A stretch of DNA of 64,000 nt from Brevibacterium sp. W7.2 (lineage in GTDB: Bacteria > Actinomycetota > Actinomycetes > Actinomycetales > Brevibacteriaceae), in assembly GCF_018137945.1 (NCBI RefSeq), contig NZ_CP073089.1, positions 2,604,001 to 2,668,000 of the forward strand, read 5' to 3'. Positions 44,401 through 52,125 of this stretch are shown piece by piece. How positions within the stretch are numbered: the first letter of the stretch is position 1; each line of letters opens with the position of its first letter. Under the pieces are notes generated by a model that was not told the DNA's origin, made no database searches, and was given only the letters and a program-made list of their open reading frames with translations. Position numbers and translations under genes: made by a program.

Positions 44401-45035
44401 AACTCGCGGATCTCATCGACCTCGTCGCCGAAGAACTCGATGCGCAGGGCGTGATCGGCCGTCGGCGGGAAGATGTCGACGATGCCGCCGCGCACCGCGT
44501 ACTCGCCGCGACGGGAGACCATGTCGACGCGCGTGTACGCGAGTTCGGTGAGGCGGGCGGAGAGCTCCTCGATGTCGGTCTCGTCGCCGACGGCGACCTC
44601 GATCGGCGGGATCTCGCCGAGGCCCTTGGCCAAGGGCTGGAGGAACGCGCGCACGGGGGCGATGACGAAGGTGAGACCGCGGCCGGGCTTGGGGTGGGCG
44701 AGGCGGCGGAGGATCTCGAGGCGCTGGCCCACGGTGTCCGACCGGGGTGAGAGCTTCTCATGCGGCAGCGTCTCCCAGCTCGGGAAGACGGCGATCGACT
44801 CCGCGGGGACCCAGTCGGCCAGCGACCGCGCGAGGTCCTCGGCTTCGCGGGTCGTGGCGGTGACGATGAGCTGCGGGGAGGTGACCTCGCCCGCGGTCAC
44901 CGTCCGGCGCAGGATCGAGGGCCACAGTCCGCGGATCGCGTCGATGGTGCCGTGCGTCGTCGCCGGGTCGCCCATGGCTTCGACGAGTTCCGTGACGGCG
45001 GGGTTCTGCAGCGTGAGATCGAGTCCGGTGAGCAC
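41445..45035 (-). CDS. mfd: Transcription-repair coupling factor
   Basis: 1196 residues, normal length. Mfd recognises stalled RNA polymerase, displaces it and recruits UvrA. The UvrB-like N-terminal module occupies roughly 1-400. The CarD-like RNA-polymerase-interacting domain is near 480-560 (LAPGDFVVHEQHGVGRF). The helicase core follows with GDVGYGKTEIAVRAA (Walker A), DEEQRFG (DExQ box) and QLRGRVGRGRERAYAYF. GTG start at 45035 is preceded by TAGAAT (45047-45042) 6 bases upstream, so it is probably leaderless. mazG follows 7 bases after its stop. Confidence 0.97.
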   Translation of the reverse strand: MLTGLDLTLQNPAVTELVEAMGDPATTHGTIDAIRGLWPSILRRTVTAGEVTSPQLIVTATTREAEDLARSLADWVPAESIAVFPSWETLPHEKLSPRSDTVGQRLEILRRLAHPKPGRGLTFVIAPVRAFLQPLAKGLGEIPPIEVAVGDETDIEELSARLTELAYTRVDMVSRRGEYAVRGGIVDIFPPTADHALRIEFFGDEVDEIREFAVTDQRSIAAEADAEPLRLSAPPVRELLLTDSVRARAAELAPTLPAAADMLEKIAAGIAVEGMESLTAVLADGMEPLIALLPAGTKIIIAEPERVRARAADLVVTTNEFLEAAWSGAAGGGETPIDLSAATFRTVDEMREGAELIGLAWWEIGGFAADAEIAAPGDNIFSLPARPPKGYAGDVEAILADVRGLIHDQWRILVLTEGQGPGKRMVEVFSEAGIPATFVDDPTDVPPALVTVTTAAPFGGFVFDDLKLAVLTEADVLGRAAATSTRDMRRLPTRRKRNQVDPLNLAPGDFVVHEQHGVGRFVEMTQRTTGKGAAKHTREYLIIEYAPAKRGQPGDRLFVPSDALDQVSRYVGGENPSLNKMGGADWQTTKAKARKAVKEIAGELVRLYSARQATVGHAYGPDTPWQRELEDAFHYVETGDQLTTIDEVKADMEKSMPMDRLICGDVGYGKTEIAVRAAFKAIQDGKQVAVLVPTTLLVQQHFETFAERYAGFPVTVGALSRFQTKAESEKVVADLADGKLDLVIGTHRLLSGEVRFKNLGLVIIDEEQRFGVEHKETLKAMRTNVDVLAMSATPIPRTLEMAVTGIREMSTLATPPEERHPVLTYVGKYEDQQVKAAIRRELMREGQVFFIHNRVKDIEAVAAHLAELVPEARIAIAHGKMNENRLEQVIVDFWEKKYDVLVCTTIVETGIDIANANTLIIDHADRFGLSQLHQLRGRVGRGRERAYAYFLYPPDTQLTETALDRLTTLAAHTELGAGMQVAMKDLEIRGAGNLLGGQQSGHIEGVGFDLYVRLVGEAVANFRGEDTEPEADMRIELPVDAHLPADYVDHERLRLEAYRKLAAANEDELQEVLDELVDRYGPYPEAVGVLADVARLRIRARASGVSDIVVQGNFVRFGPVELEDSQLVRLKRLYPKSLLKPAIRSVLVPKPMAGDGFGAKEMTDSDILRWAHQFLDAIVPAAPAEVVPSDVVDAGV

Positions 45036-45279
45036 CCCACAATTCTAGGCCACCCCACGGACACGGGACCCTGCTGTTCGCCGCCGGCGCACTGGGTCGG
45101 ATCCCGGGCTCACACCCCACGCCCAGTTCAGGGTCACTGCTCACAGCGAACCGCCTCGGCGGGGTCAGGCAATGACCGCACTCCCGGACCCTGGACGGTC
45201 AGTGACGGAACGGTCACGATTGCCTCCGCACACGGGTGTCTCTGGGTGTTCTCCAAACTTCGTCTTGGATAATCGGGAC

Positions 45280-45996
45280 ATGAGCTCCGACGAATCCCCC
45301 CGCTTCACCGCCGAGGAGTCCCGCCTCCTCTTCGGCACCGACTCACCGTCTCCCGCCCAGCCCCAGGTGGGAGCCCAGCCGTCGCTGCGAGACCGCGTCA
45401 GATCGGCGGTCGGCCGCGGCGGCGGACTCTCACGGTTCGCGCCGGTCTTCGTCCTCCTCGCCCTCATGTGGATCATCGAGATCGTCGATGCGATCCTGCC
45501 CGCCGACCTCGACCTCCTCGGTCTCCAGGCCTGGAATCCGATCTCGCTCTACGGCGTCATCACCTCCCCGCTCCTCCACGCCGGGTTCGGGCATCTGCTC
45601 GCCAACACGTTCCCATTCCTCGTCCTCGGCCTCTTCATCGCCGCCGAGGGCGCACGCCGCTTCTGGCTCGTCACGGCGGTCACCGCGGTCGTCGCCGGGG
45701 TCGGGGCGTGGCTGACGACGATGCCGGGGACGTACATCGTCGGCGCCTCGGGGATCGTCTTCGGCTACTTCGGCTACCTCGCGGTGCGGACGTGGTTCAC
45801 CGACGACGTCCTCCGCAAGATCATCTACTTCACGATCGGGTTCTTCATCTTCATCACCTACGGGGCCTCCCTCGTCTTCGGGATGCTCCCGCAGGCCAAC
45901 GGCGTCTCGTGGCAGGGTCATCTCTTCGGCTTCATCGGCGGCGTCCTCGCCGCGTGGCTCATCCACCGCAGGCAGGGCTCGCGCACGACGGCGTGA
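45280..45996 (+). CDS. Rhomboid family intramembrane serine protease
   Basis: 238 residues with six to seven helices. The catalytic serine is in GASGIVFGYFG (Ser near residue 158) and the catalytic His in SWQGHLFGFIGG (near 214), a complete dyad. A soluble N-terminal ~65 residues precede the first helix. Rhomboids cleave membrane proteins within the bilayer; the substrate is unknown. ATG at 45280 has GATAAT (45268-45273) 6 bases upstream and no ribosome-binding site (leaderless type). The longer frame begins in the promoter and is rejected. It is divergent from mfd. Confidence 0.88.
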   Translation: MSSDESPRFTAEESRLLFGTDSPSPAQPQVGAQPSLRDRVRSAVGRGGGLSRFAPVFVLLALMWIIEIVDAILPADLDLLGLQAWNPISLYGVITSPLLHAGFGHLLANTFPFLVLGLFIAAEGARRFWLVTAVTAVVAGVGAWLTTMPGTYIVGASGIVFGYFGYLAVRTWFTDDVLRKIIYFTIGFFIFITYGASLVFGMLPQANGVSWQGHLFGFIGGVLAAWLIHRRQGSRTTA

Positions 45997-46097
45997 GTGG
46001 TCCGGCTGCCGTGAACGGTCCTGTCGGCGTGAGCGCGGTGTCCGCGCAGATCTGAACCGACCTCGCCGAGGCGGTCCGCCCGTTGCGCGGCCCCGGT

Positions 46098-46700
46098 TCA
46101 GCTGCGGGCGTGGAACTTCTCCTGAACGGGCAGCAGGCCGTCGATGATGAGCATCTCGACGGCGTCGGCGACGTCGGAGACGAAGATCGGCAGCGTGGTG
46201 CGCTCATCCTTCGAGAAGGGCCGGAGCACGTAGTCGGCGGTGTCCTGGCGTCCGGGCGGGCGGCCGACGCCCGCGCGAATGCGCACGTAGTCCTTCGTGC
46301 CCAGCGACGAGGTCATCGACCGCAGGCCGTTGTGGCCGCCCTCTCCCCCGCCGATCTTCGCCTTGATCGTGTCGAAGGGCAGGTCGACGTCGTCATGGAC
46401 GGCGATGATGCGGTCGGGGTCGATGCCGTAGAAGTCGGCGAGTCGGCGGACCGGGCCGCCGGAGTTGTTCATGTACCCCGTCGAGGTGGCCAGCACGACC
46501 CGTGGGCCGGGGACGCCGGGCACGCGGCCGTGCGGCAGCCGCCCGGTTCCCGCGTTCGCCGCCATCTTCGTCCGCTTGAGGGTGATCCCGCACCGCTGGG
46601 CGAGGTCGCCGACGACCATCTGACCGATGTTGTGCCGGGTCGCCGCGTACTCCGGGCCCGGATTGCCGAGTCCGAAGACCAGCCATGGTTCGCTGCTCAT
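46098..46700 (-). CDS. pth: Peptidyl-tRNA hydrolase
   Basis: 200 residues. It cleaves peptidyl-tRNA released from stalled ribosomes. Family signatures: VFGLGNPGPEYAATRHNIGQMV (active-site His, about residue 23) and IAVHDDVDLPFDTIKAKIGGGEGGHNGLRS, followed by FVRIRAGVGRPPG. The ATG at 46700 has GAGGAGAG 6 bases before it; the longer frame adds 41 unrelated residues. rplY lies upstream on the same strand with a terminator between. Confidence 0.95.
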   Translation of the reverse strand: MSSEPWLVFGLGNPGPEYAATRHNIGQMVVGDLAQRCGITLKRTKMAANAGTGRLPHGRVPGVPGPRVVLATSTGYMNNSGGPVRRLADFYGIDPDRIIAVHDDVDLPFDTIKAKIGGGEGGHNGLRSMTSSLGTKDYVRIRAGVGRPPGRQDTADYVLRPFSKDERTTLPIFVSDVADAVEMLIIDGLLPVQEKFHARS

Positions 46701-46832
46701 CGCAGTCCTCTCCTCATTCGTCCCCCGCCGCCTCGGCGAACCGTGCAGCGGCCAGCTGCGCACACGTCCGAACCGACGCGACGCGCTAGTCCGGCCGCGT
46801 CCGCTCACTCCAACACGTCCCACACTATGCAG

Positions 46833-46865
46833 TTCGGCGGGCCGCCATGGTGGCGGCCCGCCGAA
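46833..46865 (-). terminator. rplY: Terminator after rplY
   Basis: Perfect 14-bp arms TTCGGCGGGCCGCC and GGCGGCCCGCCGAA with loop ATGGT, 57 bases past the rplY stop. Confidence 0.75.
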
Positions 46866-46921
46866 TCAGCGACTCACTAGACGGTGGCCGGTCTCAGACC
46901 AGCGCGGTCAGACCAACGCGG

Positions 46922-47569
46922 TCACTCCTCGTCGGAGGACTCGTCCTCGGAAGCGGCCTCGTCGGTCGACTCCTCGTCCGTGGTCTCCTCGTCGGTGGTC
47001 TCGTCGGCGTCGGACTCGGTGTCCATCTCGACCTCTTCGGAGATGTTGACGATGAGCAGCTCGGGGTCGGCGACGAGTTCGACGCCGGAGGGCAGCTCGA
47101 CCTGGTCGGCGAGGATGTGCTCGCCGGCCGGGCGGCCTTCGACGTTGACCTCGAAGAGCTCGGGCAGCTTGGTCGCGTCGGCGAGGACGGCGAGCGTCGA
47201 CTCGACCTGCGAGACCATGGTGCCGGGCGCGGCGTCGCCGATGACGTGGACGGGGACGTCGACCTCGATCTTCTCACCGCGCTTGACGATGATGAGGTCG
47301 ACGTGCTCGATGTCGCGGCGGACGGGCTCGATCTGGACGTCGCGGGCGATCGCGAGGACGTTCTTCGATCCGTCGGTGCTCTCGATCTCGAGCAGCGCGT
47401 TGGCCTGCTTGAGGGCCATCATCGTGGCGTGGCCGTCGAGCGAGACGTGGACGGGGTCGCCGCCGTGGCCGTAGACGACCGCGGGGATGCGACCGGCGCG
47501 GCGGATGCGCCGTGCTGCGCCCTTGCCGAATTCGTCACGGGGTTCGGCGATGAGTTTGAAGTCAGCCAT
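46922..47569 (-). CDS. rplY: Ribosomal protein L25/general stress protein Ctc
   Basis: 215 residues, the long L25 (TL5/Ctc) form. The 5S-rRNA-binding N-terminal domain (ADFKLIAEPRDEFGKGAARRIRRAG to DIEHVDLIIVKRGEKIEV) is followed by the TL5 C-terminal beta domain. The last ~35 residues are nearly all Glu, Asp, Ser and Thr. The ATG at 47569 is preceded by GAAGGAG at 5 bases. The gene has its own terminator and precedes pth, a common pair in actinobacteria. Confidence 0.94.
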   Translation of the reverse strand: MADFKLIAEPRDEFGKGAARRIRRAGRIPAVVYGHGGDPVHVSLDGHATMMALKQANALLEIESTDGSKNVLAIARDVQIEPVRRDIEHVDLIIVKRGEKIEVDVPVHVIGDAAPGTMVSQVESTLAVLADATKLPELFEVNVEGRPAGEHILADQVELPSGVELVADPELLIVNISEEVEMDTESDADETTDEETTDEESTDEAASEDESSDEE

Positions 47570-47705
47570 TTTCTCTCCTTCGTGGTGATTGCTCATGCAC
47601 CACGGCGAAACAGCCAGCCGCACTCGGGTGCCGGGCACCGCAGGAGTGGGTCAGGACCGCGTCGATCACGGAAGCAGAGCCGCTTCCCTCGCCGAGGCAA
47701 CCCGA

Positions 47706-48758
47706 CTATTCTACGGCACCCTCCGAGGCTGCTCCAAGTCGCGAGGTCACCGCACTCACGCACGCCTCGATGCCCTCGGGAGTGAGCAGGATGTCGTAGT
47801 GGTTCGTGCCCGGCACCTCGACGATCCGCATCCGCGGCCACTCCTCGGCGAATCCCGCGACGACCGCGGGCGGGTAGAGTCCCGGTTCGGCGGCGACGAG
47901 GTCGCGTTCGGCGCAGAGGAACGTCACGTCGGCCTGGCGTTCGTCATCGCCCATCACTGCCGCGAGTGCTGCGGGGTAGGCCGTCCCTGTGTACATGTCC
48001 GCGGAGTCGGCCTGCATCGCCTCGACCGACGTCGAGGGCTGGAACGTGTCGTCGTCCTTCGCCGCGAGGTCGTAGACGAAGCTCTCGGTCGCGACCGTGT
48101 CGAGACCGTCGACGAAGGCGGGGTGGGCGGCGAAGAACGCGAGGTACTCCTCGACGGTGTCGAAGCTCATCGACAGCCGCTCGGCGGCCGGGCCGAGGAC
48201 CGCGGCGATGAGATCGTCGGTGTCGAGCGCGGCGTTGAGCCCATCGTCGCCGTCACGGTCGGAGCCCTCGGCGGACGCCGGGTCCTCCCCCGCACCCGGC
48301 AGGGCGAGCGGGAGGGGAAGTCCCCCGTCGATGAGGACAGGGCCGCGGAAGCGGACGGTCGCCTCGGCGGCCTCCCGGCCATCGCTGTCGAGGGCGGCCG
48401 GCAGACCGGCCAGGGTCATCGCGACGAAGCCGCCCATCGAATGGCCGACGAGGGTGACGACACTCGAATCGGAGAACGTGTTGATCGCTGCGAGCACGTC
48501 CTCGGCATGCGCGAGCATCCCGAAGGGAGCCCCGAGGAGCCGGGAGTCGGCCCGTCCGCGCAGGTCGGGACCGATGATGCGGACACCGGGCAGGAGCGGG
48601 ACGAGACCGGCGAAGAAGAGGTGGTTCGAGGTGATCCCGTGGATGACGCAGACGGTGGGCACGGGCCCGGGTTCGGCGGAGACCGGCTCCCAGACGCCGA
48701 CGGAGAGCTGTCCTCCGGCGACGTCCACCCGGTAGCGGTTGTAGTCGTGGGTCGACAT
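47706..48758 (-). CDS. Alpha/beta-fold hydrolase
   Basis: 350 residues. The nucleophile elbow GHSMGG (Ser near residue 107) and early oxyanion HGITSNHLFF identify an alpha/beta hydrolase of the esterase/epoxide-hydrolase-like type. Near the C-terminus PGTNHYDILLT supplies the catalytic His. A ~70-residue cap insert is Asp/Gly-rich. I prefer the ATG at 48758, with AAGGGAG about 9 bases upstream, over a GTG six bases earlier. Substrate unknown. Confidence 0.78.
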   Translation of the reverse strand: MSTHDYNRYRVDVAGGQLSVGVWEPVSAEPGPVPTVCVIHGITSNHLFFAGLVPLLPGVRIIGPDLRGRADSRLLGAPFGMLAHAEDVLAAINTFSDSSVVTLVGHSMGGFVAMTLAGLPAALDSDGREAAEATVRFRGPVLIDGGLPLPLALPGAGEDPASAEGSDRDGDDGLNAALDTDDLIAAVLGPAAERLSMSFDTVEEYLAFFAAHPAFVDGLDTVATESFVYDLAAKDDDTFQPSTSVEAMQADSADMYTGTAYPAALAAVMGDDERQADVTFLCAERDLVAAEPGLYPPAVVAGFAEEWPRMRIVEVPGTNHYDILLTPEGIEACVSAVTSRLGAASEGAVE

Positions 48759-48914
48759 CGTCACGGCTCCCTTCCTCGGCTCACTCCTCAGTGTAGAACG
48801 CCCGAGCGCCCCGCTGGCCGCTCAGCCGCCCCGACTGCAGCCTGCCGAACCCAGCATGCCGACCGCAGCATGCCGACGGCAGCACGACGACCGCAGAAAC
48901 CGGTCGGTGAATAC

Positions 48915-48949
48915 CGAACGCACCCCCGCCGGCGGCAAGGGTGCGTTCG
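48915..48949 (-). terminator. prs: Terminator of prs
   Basis: Perfect 11-bp arms CGAACGCACCC and GGGTGCGTTCG with a 13-base loop, 13 bases past the prs stop. Short direct repeats of GCAGCATGCCGAC lie just beyond (48852-48884). Confidence 0.75.
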
Positions 48950-48962
48950 CAGGTGCGGGAGC

Positions 48963-49934
48963 TCAGACCTCGAAGAGGCTCGTCACCGACCCGTCCTCGA
49001 AGACCTCGTGGACGGCGCGGGCGATGAGCGGGGCGATCGAGAGCACCGTGAGCTTGTCGAAGAGCTTGTCCTCGGTCAGCGGCAGCGTGTTCGTGACGAT
49101 GACCTCCTCGGCAACGGAGTTCTCGAGGCGCTCGACGGCGGGTCCGGAGAAGACGGCGTGGGTCGAGACGACGATGACGTTCTTCGCGCCGGCCGCCATG
49201 CAGGCGTCGGCGGCCTGGACGATCGTGCCGCCGGTGTCGATCATGTCGTCGACGAGCACGCACGTGCGGCCCTCGACCTCACCGACGACGCGGTTGGCCT
49301 TCGTCTCGTTCGGCCGGGTGATGTCGCGGGTCTTGTGGATGAAGGCCAGCGGCACGCCGCCGAGCGCGTTCGACCAGTTCTCCGCGACCTTGATGCGGCC
49401 GGCATCGGGCGAGACGACGGCGAGGTCGCCGGGGTACTTGTCCTTGACGTACCCGGCGAGGATCGGCATCGCGATGAGGTGGTCGACGGGACCGTCGAAG
49501 TAGCCCTGGATCTGCGCGGTGTGGAGGTCGACGGTGATGATGCGGTCGGCGCCGGCCGTCTTGTAGAGGTCGGCGACGAGGCGCGCGGAGATCGGCTCAC
49601 GGCCGCGGTGCTTCTTGTCCTGGCGCGCGTAGGGGAAGAACGGTGCGATGACCGTGATCCGCTTCGCCGAGGCGCGCTTGAGGGCGTCGACCATGATGAG
49701 CTGCTCCATCAGCCATTCGTTGATGGGAGCGCTGTGCGACTGGAGGACGAAGACGTCGCAGCCGCGCACCGACTCGGAGAACCGGACGTAGATCTCGCCG
49801 TTGGCGAAGTTGTAGATGTCGGTGGGGAGCAGTTCCGTCCCCAGGTTCTCCGCGACCTGCTCAGCGAGTTCGGGGTTCGCCCGCCCGCTGACCAGAACGA
49901 GCTTCTTGTCGCCCGCCGTCGTTATCTCATTCAC
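48963..49934 (-). CDS. prs: Ribose-phosphate pyrophosphokinase
   Basis: 323 residues. It makes PRPP from ribose-5-phosphate and ATP, feeding purine, pyrimidine, histidine and NAD synthesis and, in relatives, the arabinan precursor. Motifs: LVSGRANPELAEQVAENLG, SHSAPINEWLMEQLIMVDAL, PYARQDKKHRGREPISARLVADL (flexible loop), DLHTAQIQGYF and the PRPP loop CVLVDDMIDTGGT. The start is the GTG at 49934, with GGGGGAG upstream; the end of glmU overlaps it by 8 bases, so the two are coupled. A longer frame is excluded. Confidence 0.96.
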   Translation of the reverse strand: MNEITTAGDKKLVLVSGRANPELAEQVAENLGTELLPTDIYNFANGEIYVRFSESVRGCDVFVLQSHSAPINEWLMEQLIMVDALKRASAKRITVIAPFFPYARQDKKHRGREPISARLVADLYKTAGADRIITVDLHTAQIQGYFDGPVDHLIAMPILAGYVKDKYPGDLAVVSPDAGRIKVAENWSNALGGVPLAFIHKTRDITRPNETKANRVVGEVEGRTCVLVDDMIDTGGTIVQAADACMAAGAKNVIVVSTHAVFSGPAVERLENSVAEEVIVTNTLPLTEDKLFDKLTVLSIAPLIARAVHEVFEDGSVTSLFEV

Positions 49935-51384
49935 TGATCCGCTCCCCCTCGGATGCGGCCTCGGCGGCCCGCGCTGCGGGCGTGCCGGGGCGATTGGCTT
50001 CAACCCAGCCCTCCAGGTTGCGCTGCGGTGCCACATTGATGGCGAGCGCCCCTGCAGGGACATCCTTGCGCACGACGGTGCCGGCACCCGAGTAGGCGCC
50101 GTCGCCCACCGTCACAGGAGCGACGTACATGTTGTCCGAGCCCATCCGTGCATGCTTGCCGACCGTCGTGCGGTGCTTGGCGACGCCGTCGTAGTTGACG
50201 AACACCGAGGCGGCGCCGATGTTCGTGCCCTCCCCGATCTCCGCATCGCCGACGTAGGAGAGGTGGGGCACCTTCGCCCCGGGTCCGATCTCCGCGTTCT
50301 TCGTCTCGACGAACGTGCCGATCTTCCCGTCAGCGCCGAGGTTGGTCCCCGGACGCAGGTAGGCGAACGGTCCGACGCTGGCTCCGGGGCCGACGATCGC
50401 GAGCTCCGAATGCGTGCGCACGACCTGGGCTCCGGCCCCCACCTCGGTGTCCTTGAGCGTCGAATCGGGGCCGACGACGGCGCCGTCCCCGATGTCGGTG
50501 GCGCCGAGGAGCTGGACTCCGGGCAGGAGCGTGACGTCCTGGCCGAGGGAGACGTCGACGTCGATCCACGTCGTGTCCGGGTCGATGATCGACACGCCCG
50601 CGCGCATCCACTTCTCGCAGGTGCGGCGGTTGAGTTCCTTGCCCAGCTGCGCGAGCTGGACGCGGTCGTTCGCGCCCTCGACCTGCCAGAGGTCGTCGGT
50701 GGCGGTCGCCGCGACGGGCAGGCCGGCGTCATGGGAGACGGCGACGACGTCGGTGAGGTACTTCTCGCCCTGGGCGTTGTCGGTCGTCAGGGACGACAGG
50801 CCCGTCCGCAGGGCGGCGGCGTCGAAGGCGTAGATGCCGGAGTTGATCTCGTGGATCGCGCGCTCGGCCTCGGTGGCGTCCTTCTGCTCGACGATGCGCA
50901 GGAGGTTGCCGGCGCCGTCGCGGACGATGCGTCCGTAGCCGGTGGGGTCGCCCACCTCGGCGGAGAGGACGGTGACGGCATTGCGCTCGCCTTCGTGGAC
51001 CTCGACGAGGCCGGTGATCGTCTCCGTCGTCAGCAGCGGCACGTCGCCGTAGGTGACGACGACGGTGCCGTCGAGGTCGGCGGGCAGCTGGGTGAGCGCG
51101 CATTCGGTGGCGCGTCCGGTGCCGGGCACCTCGTCCTGGTCGGCGACGAGGACGGTGCGCGTCGAAGTGATCGAGAGATCCTCGAGGTGGGCGACGAGCT
51201 GGTCGCGCTCGTGCCGGACGACGACGACGAGGTGGTCGGGAGAGGTCCCCGCCGCCGCGGCGATCGCGTGGTGGAGGAGGGAGCGACCGCCGATGGGGTG
51301 CATGACCTTCGGCAGTGCCGACTTCATCCGGGTGCCCTGGCCGGCGGCCAGGACGATGACGGCTACGGGTCGGGTCTGCGGCAT
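49927..51384 (-). CDS. glmU: Bifunctional GlmU
   Basis: 485 residues. It makes UDP-N-acetylglucosamine: the C-terminal left-handed beta-helix acetylates glucosamine-1-phosphate and the N-terminal domain adds UMP. The nucleotidyl loop reads LAAGQGTRMKSALPKVMH; the hexapeptide repeats run from about residue 255 to 440, with GDGAYSGAGTVVRKD at the acetyltransferase site. The protein is essential for peptidoglycan. ATG at 51384 with GAAGGATTC upstream is right; an upstream ATG at 51477 would run through the tRNA-Gln gene. prs overlaps the end. Confidence 0.96.
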   Translation of the reverse strand: MPQTRPVAVIVLAAGQGTRMKSALPKVMHPIGGRSLLHHAIAAAAGTSPDHLVVVVRHERDQLVAHLEDLSITSTRTVLVADQDEVPGTGRATECALTQLPADLDGTVVVTYGDVPLLTTETITGLVEVHEGERNAVTVLSAEVGDPTGYGRIVRDGAGNLLRIVEQKDATEAERAIHEINSGIYAFDAAALRTGLSSLTTDNAQGEKYLTDVVAVSHDAGLPVAATATDDLWQVEGANDRVQLAQLGKELNRRTCEKWMRAGVSIIDPDTTWIDVDVSLGQDVTLLPGVQLLGATDIGDGAVVGPDSTLKDTEVGAGAQVVRTHSELAIVGPGASVGPFAYLRPGTNLGADGKIGTFVETKNAEIGPGAKVPHLSYVGDAEIGEGTNIGAASVFVNYDGVAKHRTTVGKHARMGSDNMYVAPVTVGDGAYSGAGTVVRKDVPAGALAINVAPQRNLEGWVEANRPGTPAARAAEAASEGERISE

Positions 51385-51419
51385 GTGAAAAGAATCCTTC
51401 GCAAGTCGGATGGGGCCAG

Positions 51420-51491
51420 CTCCGCCCATAGGATTCGAACCTATACTGCACGGCTCCAAAGGCCGGCGTGCTGCCATTACACCAGGGCGGA
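51420..51491 (-). tRNA. tRNA-Gln (UUG)
   Basis: 72 bases. Acceptor TCCGCCC/GGGCGGA with discriminator G, U8-G9, D-arm GTGT..GCAC, anticodon loop CTTTGGA giving anticodon TTG, T-arm ATAGG/CCTAT with loop TTCGAAT. The outermost anticodon-stem pair is mismatched. CCA is not encoded. The gene lies just upstream of glmU. Confidence 0.92.
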
Positions 51492-51557
51492 ACAGCGTGC
51501 GCCAGTCAATCAGGGCCCGCGCTCACGAGACACCATCATGCCATTACGATGAACGGT

Positions 51558-51986
51558 ATGGAAATTCTGCGCGAGGTACTGCTCACCCTTCATCTTATCG
51601 GCATGGCGATCATCGTGGGAGGCTATTTCACGGTCATCCGCGCCCCTCGCGTGCTGCCCGGAATGCTCCATGCCTCGTACCTCCAGCTCGTCACCGGACT
51701 CCTCCTCGTCGGGCTCGCGGAGATGGGTGACGGCCAGGTCGACCACATGAAGATCGGCATCAAGCTCGTCGTCGCGATCCTCGTCACGGTCTTCGCCTTC
51801 ATCGGCAACCGGCAGCAGAAGCGGTACGCCGCGGGACTCGACGACGGCGGACTCGCTGCAGGCGGCACGGCCGGCACGGGTGCCGGTGGTGCTGCCGTGG
51901 CGACGAAGAACCCCTCGGCGACGATGGCGCATCTCACGTTCGCGTTCGCGATCATCAACGTCCTCGTCGCGGTCTTCGTCGGCTGA
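51558..51986 (+). CDS. Small membrane protein, unknown function
   Basis: 142 residues with four hydrophobic helices, an Ala/Gly-rich loop between the third and fourth (residues 85-118) and an early MAIIVGGYFTVIRAPRVLPGM segment. It resembles a family of conserved actinobacterial membrane proteins near glmU, without known role. ATG at 51558 has TACGAT (51545-51550) 7 bases upstream, the leaderless pattern; an ATG nine bases earlier is in the box itself. Confidence 0.7.
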   Translation: MEILREVLLTLHLIGMAIIVGGYFTVIRAPRVLPGMLHASYLQLVTGLLLVGLAEMGDGQVDHMKIGIKLVVAILVTVFAFIGNRQQKRYAAGLDDGGLAAGGTAGTGAGGAAVATKNPSATMAHLTFAFAIINVLVAVFVG

Positions 51987-52125
51987 CCCGCGTCCTCAGC
52001 ACGCCCGCGGGCGTGGGGAAACCCGGCGCCGAGCTGTTCATCGCTGTGCTGACGGGCGCCCGGATGTCTGCCGACGGTGAGGGCGTCCCCTCGCGTCAGC
52101 GGCGACCGGTATCGTGGACTCCGAC

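Noticed and set aside
41250..44750. Very long open frame on the plus strand opposite mfd (and similar ones opposite acetoacetyl-CoA synthetase, prfC, hrpA and the AbgT-like gene)
   Set aside because: High-GC DNA gives long open frames on the antisense strand. These have Arg/Asp/Glu/Gly/Val-rich composition, no family resemblance and no starts with ribosome-binding sites, while the opposite genes are unmistakable.
51421..51477. Longer N-terminus of GlmU
   Set aside because: It would run through the tRNA-Gln gene; the ATG at 51384 has a ribosome-binding site and gives the normal GlmU start.
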